Below, piece after piece: positions 53,460 to 61,072 of a stretch of DNA of 64,000 nucleotides. Every line of letters starts with the position of its first letter. Position 1 is the stretch's first letter. The notes under the pieces were generated by a model that was not told the origin of the DNA, did not search any database, and saw nothing but the letters and a program-made list of their open reading frames with translations. This stretch comes from Bifidobacterium samirii (GTDB lineage Bacteria > Actinomycetota > Actinomycetes > Actinomycetales > Bifidobacteriaceae): assembly GCF_003952945.1 (NCBI RefSeq), contig NZ_QXGK01000003.1, forward strand, positions 62,001-126,000. Reading direction: 5' to 3'. The position numbers and the translations under genes were made by a program.

Positions 53460-55895
53460 ATGACTTACGATGATGCGGCCTACCTTGGGGAGTACGACAT
53501 CGCCGCCTACGATGATGCAGCCTACGATGCGTCGTACGACGCGGCCTACGATGACGCCTACGACGCGGCGTATGCCGTCGCGCCCGATCCGGCGACATAC
53601 GGCCCGTTCGATCCGGCGCCGTCCGGCCCGTCCGGTCCGTCGATGACCGGTTCCTCGCCCGACGCCGCGTACGCGGAACCGTACGATGCCGCCTTCTCCG
53701 CACCATATGATGCGCCGTACGATGCGGCGCACGATGCGCCGCATGCCGAACCCCGTGCCGCCGCTCCGGCCGCATCCCGCCAACCCGCGCCGCACGTCCC
53801 GCCGGTCGGCGCCGACGAGCAGGCGGCGCTCGCCTCGCTCAAACGCTATTTCGGCTACGACGGGTTCCGTCCCGGCCAGTGGGGGCTGGTCGAGGCGATC
53901 ATGGACGGCCGGGACGTGCTGGGCGTGATGCCCACCGGCGCCGGCAAATCCGTGTGCTACCAGATCCCCGCCACGCTGATGCCCGGCGTGACCGTGGTCG
54001 TCTCCCCGCTGATCTCGCTGATGCGCGACCAGGTGGACGCGCTCAACGACGCCGGCATCCCCGCCGCGTTCGTCAACACCACGCAGACGCCCGACGAGCA
54101 GGCGATGGTGTTCGCCCAGGCCGCCGACGGCGCGGTGAGGATGCTGTACGTGGCGCCCGAACGTCTGGAGACGGACCGGTTCCACTCGTTCGCCGCGCGC
54201 GTGCCGATCTCGCTGGTCGCCGTCGACGAGGCGCACTGCGTGTCCCAGTGGGGCCAGGACTTCCGTTCCTCGTATCTGGGCATCGGCGAGTTCATCGCGT
54301 CCCTGCCGGCGCGCCCGGTCGTCGCCGCGTTCACCGCGACCGCGACCGAACGCGTACGCCGCGACATCATCGGCCTGCTGGGATTGCACGACCCGCAGGT
54401 CACCGTCACCGGATTCGACCGCGAGAACCTGTATTTCGACGTGATCCGCATGGAGACGAAACGCAAGGCAGCATGGGTGGCCGACTACGTCGCGTCGCAC
54501 CCGGACGAGTCGGGCATCGTGTACTGCGCGACCCGCAGGGAGACGGAGGCGCTGGCCGCGTCCATCAACCAGGCCGTGCCCGCGCGCCGGATGGCCGCCG
54601 GTGCGGCCGGCGGCTCGGACGCGCCGCTCGGACCGGTCGCCGTCGCCTATCACGGCGGCATGGCGGCCGACGTGCGCGAGCGCGCGCAGCGCGACTTCGT
54701 GACCGACCGCGTGCCGGTCGTCGTCGCCACCAACGCGTTCGGCATGGGCATCGACAAGTCGAACGTGCGCTACGTGATCCACCACAACATGCCCGAGTCG
54801 ATCGAGGCGTACTATCAGGAGGCCGGGCGCGCGGGCCGCGACGGCGAGCCGAGCCGGTGCACGCTGCTGTGGAACGAGTCGGACATCGTCACGCGACGCC
54901 GCCTGCTCGACTCCGATTACGAGAACGAGCGGCTCACCGCCGAGGAGCAGGAGATCGTGCGCGCCGCCAAACGCCGTCTGCTCGACGCGATGGCCGGCTA
55001 CTGCCGCACCGCCGACTGTCTGCACACGTACATCACCCGCTACTTCGGCGAGACCGCCGCCGAACCGTCCGCCGCGTCCGGCGCCGCGGATAAGTCCGGC
55101 GAGTCCGCCAAGCCCGGATCGCACGGCATGTGCAAGGGCGGCTGCACGAACTGCGGCGGCACGTTCGAGACGATCGACGTGACCGACATCGCCCGCGCGA
55201 TCAGCCGCTGCGTGCACGACGTCATGTACGACCATGACGAGCAGGGCCGCCCGCTCACCGTCGCCCCCGTGCGCGGTGGCTTCGGCTCCGGCAAGATCGT
55301 GAAGATCCTGCGCGGCTCGCAGGCGCAGGACATCGCCTGGCTCAACCCGACGACGATGCCCAGCTTCGGTCTGCTGCGCGACGTGCCCGAGGCGCGCGTG
55401 CGCGACGTGCTCTCCCAGATGGCGACCGACGGCTACCTGTCGATCAGCGAAGGACGGATGCCGATCGTCGGCTTCGGCCCGCGCGCCGCGCTCACCGTCG
55501 CACCCGACTTCCGCTACGAGATCAAACGCATCGACCGCAGGTCGTCGCGCTCCGGTGCGGCTGGGGGTGCTGGCGACGGCATCCCGTCGTCCACCGTGTA
55601 CGGGTCGGCCGGCACGCGCGGCGGAGCCGGCGGGACCGGCACCGGGTACGCCGGCGAGCCGTCCGACGCCGACGAGGCGCTGTTCCAGCGGCTGCGCGAA
55701 CTGCGCCGCACGATCGCCCAGGAGATCGGCAAGCCGCCGTACATCGTGTTCTCCGACCGTACGCTGCGCGACATGGCGCGCGTGCGTCCCACCGACGACG
55801 AATCGTTCCTGTCGGTCAACGGCGTGGGCGACAGCAAGCTGCGCCTGTACGGCGAACGCTTCATGCAGGCGATCGCTGACTTCGACGCCGCGTAG
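53460..55895 (+). CDS. recQ: ATP-dependent DNA helicase RecQ with a Tyr/Asp/Ala-repeat N-terminus
   Basis: This RecQ-family 3'-5' helicase has 811 aa. The conserved core begins near residue 120 (GYDGFRPGQWGLVEAIM). Walker A (MPTGAGKS) is near 157-164, DEAHCVSQWGQDFR is near 257-270, and motif VI contains YYQEAGRAGRDGEPS. The RQC zinc region has CRTADC and CKGGCTNCGG, and an HRDC domain ends the protein (about 735-811). The first 100-110 residues are an unusual low-complexity extension built of YDAAYD- and PYDA-like units. The start ATG 53460 follows a -10 box at leaderless spacing; the frame is open for another 43 codons upstream. luxS follows in the same direction 102 bp later with its own candidate promoter. 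Confidence 0.93.
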   Translation: MTYDDAAYLGEYDIAAYDDAAYDASYDAAYDDAYDAAYAVAPDPATYGPFDPAPSGPSGPSMTGSSPDAAYAEPYDAAFSAPYDAPYDAAHDAPHAEPRAAAPAASRQPAPHVPPVGADEQAALASLKRYFGYDGFRPGQWGLVEAIMDGRDVLGVMPTGAGKSVCYQIPATLMPGVTVVVSPLISLMRDQVDALNDAGIPAAFVNTTQTPDEQAMVFAQAADGAVRMLYVAPERLETDRFHSFAARVPISLVAVDEAHCVSQWGQDFRSSYLGIGEFIASLPARPVVAAFTATATERVRRDIIGLLGLHDPQVTVTGFDRENLYFDVIRMETKRKAAWVADYVASHPDESGIVYCATRRETEALAASINQAVPARRMAAGAAGGSDAPLGPVAVAYHGGMAADVRERAQRDFVTDRVPVVVATNAFGMGIDKSNVRYVIHHNMPESIEAYYQEAGRAGRDGEPSRCTLLWNESDIVTRRRLLDSDYENERLTAEEQEIVRAAKRRLLDAMAGYCRTADCLHTYITRYFGETAAEPSAASGAADKSGESAKPGSHGMCKGGCTNCGGTFETIDVTDIARAISRCVHDVMYDHDEQGRPLTVAPVRGGFGSGKIVKILRGSQAQDIAWLNPTTMPSFGLLRDVPEARVRDVLSQMATDGYLSISEGRMPIVGFGPRAALTVAPDFRYEIKRIDRRSSRSGAAGGAGDGIPSSTVYGSAGTRGGAGGTGTGYAGEPSDADEALFQRLRELRRTIAQEIGKPPYIVFSDRTLRDMARVRPTDDESFLSVNGVGDSKLRLYGERFMQAIADFDAA

Positions 55896-55920
55896 GACGC
55901 GTGAGAGCCGGCCGTCCGGC

Positions 55921-55926
55921 TATGAT
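55921..55926 (+). promoter_or_regulatory. Candidate -10 box for luxS
   Basis: TATGAT (five of six match to TATAAT) lies 72 nt before ATG 55998, giving a leader of about 65 nt with GAGGAA ahead of the start. Confidence 0.5.
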
Positions 55927-55997
55927 GGTGGCGTCCCGCCGCCGTCATACGCCGGCGCGGCCGACCACCGCAGATACGAGCGAGGAAACGAGGAACC

Positions 55998-56489
55998 ATG
56001 GCCGAACAGTCCGACAAGCCCGTCGTCGAAAGCTTCCAGCTGGACCACACCAAGGTGAAGGCGCCGTACGTGCGCTTCATCGACACCGAGACCGGACCGC
56101 ACGGCGACGTGATCTCCAACTACGACCTGCGGCTCGTCCAGCCCAACGAGGGCGCCATCCCCACCGGCGGCCTGCACACGATCGAGCACACGATCGCCGT
56201 GCTGCTGCGCGAACGCATCCCCGGCTACATCGACTGCTCGCCGTTCGGCTGCCGCACCGGCTTCCACCTGCTGACCTGGGGCGAGCACTCCACCGAGGAC
56301 GTGGCCCGCGCGCTCAAGGAGTCGCTCGAATTCATCGCGAACGAGGCCACGTGGGACGACGTGCCCGCCACCACCGTCGAAAGCTGCGGCAACTACCGCG
56401 ACCACAGCCTGTTCACCGCACGCGAATGGTGCCGCGACATCCTCGCCAAGGGCATCAGCTCCGACGCGTTCGAACGCAAGGTCGTCTGA
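55998..56489 (+). CDS. luxS: S-ribosylhomocysteine lyase (LuxS)
   Basis: LuxS (163 aa) splits S-ribosylhomocysteine into homocysteine and the AI-2 precursor DPD, as part of the activated methyl cycle. The metal ligands are His60 and His64 (HTIEH) and Cys130 ([10 protein letters not shown]), and the catalytic Cys85 is in FGCRTGFH. All are present, so the enzyme should be active. GAGGAA lies 4 nt before ATG 55998. The gene follows recQ. In bifidobacteria LuxS/AI-2 has been linked to biofilm and gut colonisation; nothing here speaks to that directly. Confidence 0.97.
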   Translation: MAEQSDKPVVESFQLDHTKVKAPYVRFIDTETGPHGDVISNYDLRLVQPNEGAIPTGGLHTIEHTIAVLLRERIPGYIDCSPFGCRTGFHLLTWGEHSTEDVARALKESLEFIANEATWDDVPATTVESCGNYRDHSLFTAREWCRDILAKGISSDAFERKVV

Positions 56490-56575
56490 CCCTCTTCCAC
56501 GGCGTCGTCCGGCGGCCATTGCGCGCCCGTGTCCGCGATGCCGTCATGACGCGCCGCGGTGCCGCCGGGCCGTGC

Positions 56576-56581
56576 TATGGT
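56576..56581 (+). promoter_or_regulatory. Candidate extended -10 box for the GNAT gene at 56634
   Basis: TATGGT is preceded by TGC and lies 52 nt before the start codon. Confidence 0.4.
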
Positions 56582-56633
56582 ATCGCCTCAGTCCATCGTT
56601 GAGAGATTCCCGCATGTACATCAGAGGTGACCG

Positions 56634-57173
56634 GTGACTTCAGAAGCATCCTCCCGGCGTTTCCGCCATGCCGTGATGTCCGATTTCCCGCGGATGCAGC
56701 AGATCTACGCGCACGCGCGCGAGATGATGGCCCGCAACGGCAACCCGACCCAGTGGGGGTCGACGTTCCCGCGCGAGGAGGTCGTCCTCGACGACATCGC
56801 ATGCGGCCGCACGATGCTGCTGGTCGACGATGAGGGCGGCGAGCACGGCGGCGAGGAGCGCATCCTCGCCCAGTTCGCCCTGTGCACCGGCGCCGACCCG
56901 ACGTACGCGACGATCGACGGCGCATGGCTCGACGACAGTCCGTACGTGACGATCCACCGCATCGCCGCATCCGGCGTGGCCCGTCACGCGGCGCGCGACT
57001 GCATCCGCTGGGCGCTCGAACAGTACGGCAACGTGCGCGCCGACACGCATCCGAACAACAAGGCGATGCAGCACGTCCTCGAAACGAGCGGTTTCGCCCG
57101 CTGCGGCCTCATCCAGCTCATCGACCGCCCCACCGACACCACCCGCATCGCCTACCAGCGTCACGAATGGTGA
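56634..57173 (+). CDS. GNAT-family acetyltransferase
   Basis: This 179-aa GNAT protein has a beginning RFRHAVMSDFPRMQQIYAHA typical of GNAT strand 1/helix 1. A central YVTIHRIAASGVARHAARDC (acetyl-CoA region) and NKAMQHVLETSGFARCGLI (motif B) follow. The start is GTG 56634 with AGAGGTGA 3 nt upstream. The substrate is unknown. Array B begins 28 bp after the stop and no other terminator is visible on this strand. Confidence 0.85.
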   Translation: MTSEASSRRFRHAVMSDFPRMQQIYAHAREMMARNGNPTQWGSTFPREEVVLDDIACGRTMLLVDDEGGEHGGEERILAQFALCTGADPTYATIDGAWLDDSPYVTIHRIAASGVARHAARDCIRWALEQYGNVRADTHPNNKAMQHVLETSGFARCGLIQLIDRPTDTTRIAYQRHEW

Positions 57174-57201
57174 CCTGCGGCCGCTCCGACGGCCCGTTTT
57201 C

Positions 57202-57660
57202 GCGTCGCAATTCGTAAGTAGTCGTTCGCCGATGAGCGGATTGCGACGCTGACGCTCCGTCTTGCGTCGCAATCTGTATATGATGAGACCTCTTTGAACG
57301 GATTGCGACGCTGGTGACCCGGCTTGCGTCGTGATTCGTACAAAAAGATTGGTTGATGAACGAGTTGCGACGCGGTCCCGTTTTGCGTCGCAATCTGCAA
57401 GATTCGGGCTTCCTGTACGAGTTCCGACTCCGATCGGTCCTTCTGCGTCGTAATTCGTATAGGGATGACAGTTGATGGGCAGATTGCGACGCTGGAGACC
57501 TGTTTCGTGTCGTGACTTGTATATGACCGACGTTCCCTGAACGGATTACGACCCTGCAGTCCCGTTTTGCGTCGCAAACTGTAAGTAGTCGTTCGCCGAT
57601 GAACGGATTGCGACCCTGCAGTCCCGTTTCGCGTCGTGATCCGTATGATCCGGCCTCCGA
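57202..57660. repeat. 62-bp palindromic tandem array B (8 units)
   Basis: Left arms start at 57202, 57264, 57326, 57385, 57445, 57507, 57569 and 57631 (spacings 62, 62, 59, 60, 62, 62, 62). Units 1 and 7 share the same 19-bp interior. Unit 2 shares its interior (one mismatch) and the first bases of its linker with the fourth unit of array A, 7.4 kb away. The array lies between two convergent genes. The last unit runs into the permease terminator. Confidence 0.92.
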
Positions 57661-57662
57661 AT

Positions 57663-57707
57663 ATGCGAATCCCGTCGCATCATGGCTTGATGCGACGGGA
57701 TTCGCAT
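57663..57707 (-). terminator. Terminator of the APC permease gene
   Basis: A perfect 20-bp inverted repeat (57663-57682 with 57688-57707) with a 5-nt loop lies 42 bp after the permease stop. A second 8-bp stem (57721-57728 with 57739-57746) lies between it and the stop. Confidence 0.8.
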
Positions 57708-57748
57708 GATCGGCGGCGGGGATGGGGCGACGGATGCCGCCCCATCCG

Positions 57749-59170
57749 TCAGGCGGCGGCGTTGAGCTTGGAACGCTTGCGGCTGTACGCGAAGTAGACG
57801 ACCAGGCCGAGCGCGAACCAGATGGCGAAGCGCAGCCAGGTCTCCCAGTTCAGGCCGGCGATGAGGATCAGGCAGAACACGATCGCACAGATCGGGGTGA
57901 ACGGCACGAGCGGCGCCTTGAATCCGCGGTGCGCGTCCGGCTGCGTCCTGCGCATCCACAGCACGCCGGCCGACACGATGATGAACGCGGACAGCGTGCC
58001 GATGTTCACCAGCTCGAACAGCACGTTGATGTTGATGAAGCCGCCGGCGAACGCGGTGAGCAGGCCGAAGAACCAGGTGCCCTTGAACGGGGTGCTGTAC
58101 TTGGGGTGCACTTCGCCGAAGAACTTCGGGAACAGGCCGTCGCGGCTCATCGCATAGCACACGCGGCTCTGGCCGTACAGCTGTACGAGCATCACCGTGG
58201 TCATGCCCACGAGCGCGCCGAGGTTGACGATGAACGACAGCCAGTTCATGCCGGTCGCCAGGATCACGCCGGCCACCGGGGCGTCGATGAAGTTCGCGAA
58301 CTCCTGATAGGGGACCACGCCGGTCATGATCAGCGTCATGATGATGTACAGCACGGTCGACACGGCCAGCGACAGCAGGATGCCGCGCGGCAGCGTCTTG
58401 TTCGGCTCGACGGTCTCCTCTGCGGACGAGGACACGGCGTCGAAGCCGATGAAGCTGAAGAACACGATCGACGCGGCCGGCACGATGCCGTACGGCTGGG
58501 TGGAGCCGGGCTGGAACGTGTAGATGCCGTACGGGGAGAACGGCTTCCAGTTGGACGGATCGACGTACCACACGGCGCAGATGATGAACAGCACGATGAT
58601 GGCGAGCTTGATCATGACCATGATGTCGTTGGTCTTCTTCGTCTGGTTGATGCCGATCGACAGCACCCAGGTGATGAGCAGCACGATGAGGAAGCCTGGC
58701 AGGTTGAAGTACGTGGTGACGCCCGGCGTGGTGCCGTACGCGGCGGTCAGCTCGACCGGCAGATGCAGGCCGAATCCCGCGAGCAGCTTGTTGAAGTAGC
58801 CGGACCATCCGGCGGACACGGTGGCGGCCTGCAGCGCGTATTCGAGGATCAGGTCCCAGCCGATCACGAAGGCGATGACCTCGCCGAACGCCAGGTACGC
58901 GTAGGAGTAGGCGGAGCCGGAGACCGGGGCCATCGCGGCGAACTCCGCGTAGCACAGGCCGGCGAAGCCGCAGCAGACCGCGGCCAGGAGGAAGGAGACG
59001 GACAGTGCGGGACCGGCGGTCAGAGCCCCCTTGCCGGTCAGCACGAAGATGCCGGTGCCGATGATGGCGCCGATTCCCAGCATCGTCAGATCGAACGTGC
59101 GCATGGTGCGCTTGAGCGGGGTGGATTCAGCGACCAGCTGATCCACCGACTTCTTGCGAAAAAGATCCAT
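57749..59170 (-). CDS. APC-superfamily amino acid permease
   Basis: This 473-aa polytopic permease has about 12 membrane segments. The family signature near the first segment is MLGIGAIIGTGIFVLTG, and the second has CYAEFAAMAPVSGSAYSYAY. Overall it resembles the cationic amino acid transporter (CAT/YfnA) branch. A polar extracellular loop (about residues 225-250) lies in the first half. The start at ATG 59170 (MDLFRKKSVDQL) fits the family N-terminus; the open frame 63 bp further upstream does not. The substrate is not decided by sequence. It is divergent from alr. Confidence 0.9.
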   Translation of the reverse strand: MDLFRKKSVDQLVAESTPLKRTMRTFDLTMLGIGAIIGTGIFVLTGKGALTAGPALSVSFLLAAVCCGFAGLCYAEFAAMAPVSGSAYSYAYLAFGEVIAFVIGWDLILEYALQAATVSAGWSGYFNKLLAGFGLHLPVELTAAYGTTPGVTTYFNLPGFLIVLLITWVLSIGINQTKKTNDIMVMIKLAIIVLFIICAVWYVDPSNWKPFSPYGIYTFQPGSTQPYGIVPAASIVFFSFIGFDAVSSSAEETVEPNKTLPRGILLSLAVSTVLYIIMTLIMTGVVPYQEFANFIDAPVAGVILATGMNWLSFIVNLGALVGMTTVMLVQLYGQSRVCYAMSRDGLFPKFFGEVHPKYSTPFKGTWFFGLLTAFAGGFININVLFELVNIGTLSAFIIVSAGVLWMRRTQPDAHRGFKAPLVPFTPICAIVFCLILIAGLNWETWLRFAIWFALGLVVYFAYSRKRSKLNAAA

Positions 59171-59480
59171 GAGTCTTCTCTCGGATTCGGAATGGAATGG
59201 GCTGGACCGGACGGTTTTCCGGGACCCCGGCACGCCTCAACGCCGGGAATCAGAATGCGCGCCGCGCCGGAATGCCGGCGAAAGGGCGAACATGGTGAGT
59301 CAGTGTATGGCCGTGGCGTGACAAGCGGCGGCGTCCGCGGGTGAAGTGTCCTCATCGTGGACATCGGGGCGGAACGATGCGGAACGGTTGTGCAATGGAT
59401 GTGGAGGTTCGGCCCATCGCGGCCCGTGGCGGCCGTTCCGGCGCGGCGTGTCGTCACCACGGCGCGCCACAATGGGGGCC
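59171..59480. promoter_or_regulatory. Divergent intergenic region between the permease and alr
   Basis: No gene is seen in these 310 bp. On the minus strand TACACT (59302-59307) is a candidate -10 for the permease, with a leader of about 125 nt. On the plus strand CACAAT (59468-59473) lies 7 nt before the alr ATG, matching the leaderless spacing seen elsewhere but with C in place of the first T. Confidence 0.35.
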
Positions 59481-60839
59481 ATGACTTTGAGCGCAGTACC
59501 AGCATGGCAGTTCTCGTCCCCGCAGGGCGAGGAGCATTACCGGGCCGCACGCCGTCGTTACCCGGCGCAGGCGATCGTCGACCTCAAGGCGTTGCGCGAC
59601 AACATGCGCCATCTGGTGAACGTGTGCGGCGGACCTGATTCGGGCACCGCGGTGATGGGCGTGGTCAAGGCCGACGCGTACGGCCACGGCCTGCTGCCGA
59701 CCGCGCTGGCCGCGTTGGCCGGCGGCGCGACGTGGCTGGGCACCGCGCAGTCGCATGAGGCGCTGCTGCTGCGCCGCCTCGGCATCGGCCCCGACCGCTG
59801 CCATATCCTCACCTGGGTCTACAACGGCGCCGAAGTGCCGTTCGACGAGCTGATCGACAACGACATCGACGTGTCCGTCGGCTCGCTGCCCGGCATCGAC
59901 GCGGTGGCCGCCGCCGCACGCCGGCTGGGCAAGACCGCGCGCGTGCACGTGAAGGTCGACTCCGGCTTCGGACGCAACGGATTCACCGAGGAGTCGTTCG
60001 ACGAGGCGCTGGCGCGTCTGGCGCCGCTGGCGAGGGAGGGCGTGCTGCACATCGTGGGCCAGTGGAGCCATCTGGCCGTGGCCGACTCGCCCGACGTACC
60101 CGAGTTCGTCGCCTCCACCGACCGTCAGATCGAGAACTTCAAGGCGTTCACCGCGCGCATGGAGAAGGCCGGCATCGCCCCCGAGATCCGCCATCTGGCG
60201 AACACGGCGGCCACGCTCAACCGTCCCGAGATCCACTTCGAGCTCACCCGCCCCGGCATCGGCCTGTACGGCTACGAGCCGGATCCGGCGATGGGCACGC
60301 CGCGCGACTGGCATCTCAAATCCGCGATGACGCTGCAGGCGCAGCTGGGCACCGTCAAGGACGTGGCGGCCGGCCACGGCATCTCGTATGGCCGCACCTA
60401 CCTGACGCCCGACGACACGTCGACCGCGATCGTGCCGCTCGGCTATGCGGACGGCATCCACCGTTCCGCGTCCGGATTCGACATGCAGGGCGCCAAGCAT
60501 CTGGAGAAGCTCGGCGGCCCGGTGCGCGTGATGACCACGGAGGGCCCGCGCCTGTACCGCGTGTCGGGCCGCGTGTGCATGGACCAGTTCATGATCGACC
60601 TGCACGGTTCGGCCGAGCGTCTCGGCGTGCATGAGGGCGACACGGTCGAACTGTTCGGCCCCGGCCGCGGCGAGCTGTTCAGCGAGCCGACCGCCGACGA
60701 CTGGGCGCGCGCCGCCGACACGATCAGCTACGAGGTGTTCACCTGCCTGCGCAACCGCATTCCGCGCCTCTACCTGAACGCCTCCGACGTGCTCGACTCC
60801 GCCGACCTCGCCATGCTCGACCCGGACACGATTCTCTAG
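59481..60839 (+). CDS. alr: Alanine racemase
   Basis: Alr (452 aa) is a PLP enzyme that makes D-alanine for peptidoglycan. The PLP lysine is Lys63 in VVKADAYGHG. The C-terminal beta domain carries the second catalytic base region (SYGRTYLTP) and the conserved RVSGRVCMDQFMIDL. The enzyme is longer than typical (about 370-390 aa), with about 25 extra N-terminal residues and a longer C-terminal tail. ATG 59481 is the first start consistent with the family; the frame is open back to 59346. No Shine-Dalgarno sequence is present. It is followed by a large inverted repeat and then dnaG. Confidence 0.94.
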   Translation: MTLSAVPAWQFSSPQGEEHYRAARRRYPAQAIVDLKALRDNMRHLVNVCGGPDSGTAVMGVVKADAYGHGLLPTALAALAGGATWLGTAQSHEALLLRRLGIGPDRCHILTWVYNGAEVPFDELIDNDIDVSVGSLPGIDAVAAAARRLGKTARVHVKVDSGFGRNGFTEESFDEALARLAPLAREGVLHIVGQWSHLAVADSPDVPEFVASTDRQIENFKAFTARMEKAGIAPEIRHLANTAATLNRPEIHFELTRPGIGLYGYEPDPAMGTPRDWHLKSAMTLQAQLGTVKDVAAGHGISYGRTYLTPDDTSTAIVPLGYADGIHRSASGFDMQGAKHLEKLGGPVRVMTTEGPRLYRVSGRVCMDQFMIDLHGSAERLGVHEGDTVELFGPGRGELFSEPTADDWARAADTISYEVFTCLRNRIPRLYLNASDVLDSADLAMLDPDTIL

Positions 60840-60903
60840 CGGGCATCGCGACGCACGGACCGAAACCGCCATCCAGGCCGAATCGTACGCACCCAACGAG
60901 GGC

Positions 60904-60982
60904 TGCGGCGGCGCATGCGATGCGCGACCGTAGGCTTGGCCGAGCGGCCTGGAGCGTGTCGCGCGTCGCATGCGCCGCCGCA
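60904..60982 (+). other. Large hairpin with 25-bp arms between alr and dnaG
   Basis: Arms 60904-60928 and 60958-60982 pair over 25 positions with a single G-T wobble. The 29-nt loop itself can form GGCC-GAGC-GGCC. It starts 65 bp after the alr stop and ends 91 bp before dnaG. It is far longer than the other terminators here, so it may be a terminator, a processed structured RNA or the remains of a mobile palindromic element. Confidence 0.7.
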
Positions 60983-61058
60983 ACCCGGTCACGGCAACCC
61001 CGATCCGGACTGCCCTGCCCCGGCCCGACGCGCGCGCCGCGCATTCCGCGTATGCCGG

Positions 61059-61064
61059 TACCCT
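61059..61064 (+). promoter_or_regulatory. Candidate -10 box for a leaderless dnaG transcript
   Basis: TACCCT ends 8 nt before ATG 61073. The AGAGGA between them is too close (2 nt) to act as a ribosome-binding site for that ATG. It could serve a second in-frame ATG at 61082. Confidence 0.45.
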
Positions 61065-61072
61065 AGAGGACT

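Noticed and set aside
57174-57577. Minus-strand open frames of 90-140 codons across array B
   Set aside because: They arise from repeat units read in rotating frames (62 is not a multiple of 3), with no ribosome-binding site and no conserved protein pattern.
57202-57660. Insertion sequence ends or transposase remnants around the repeat arrays
   Set aside because: No transposase-like reading frame, terminal inverted repeat pair or target duplication was visible beside any of the five arrays.
60929-60957. tRNA-like D-arm sequence in the loop of the alr-dnaG hairpin
   Set aside because: No acceptor stem, anticodon arm or TPsiC arm can be built around it, so the likeness is limited to a few bases.
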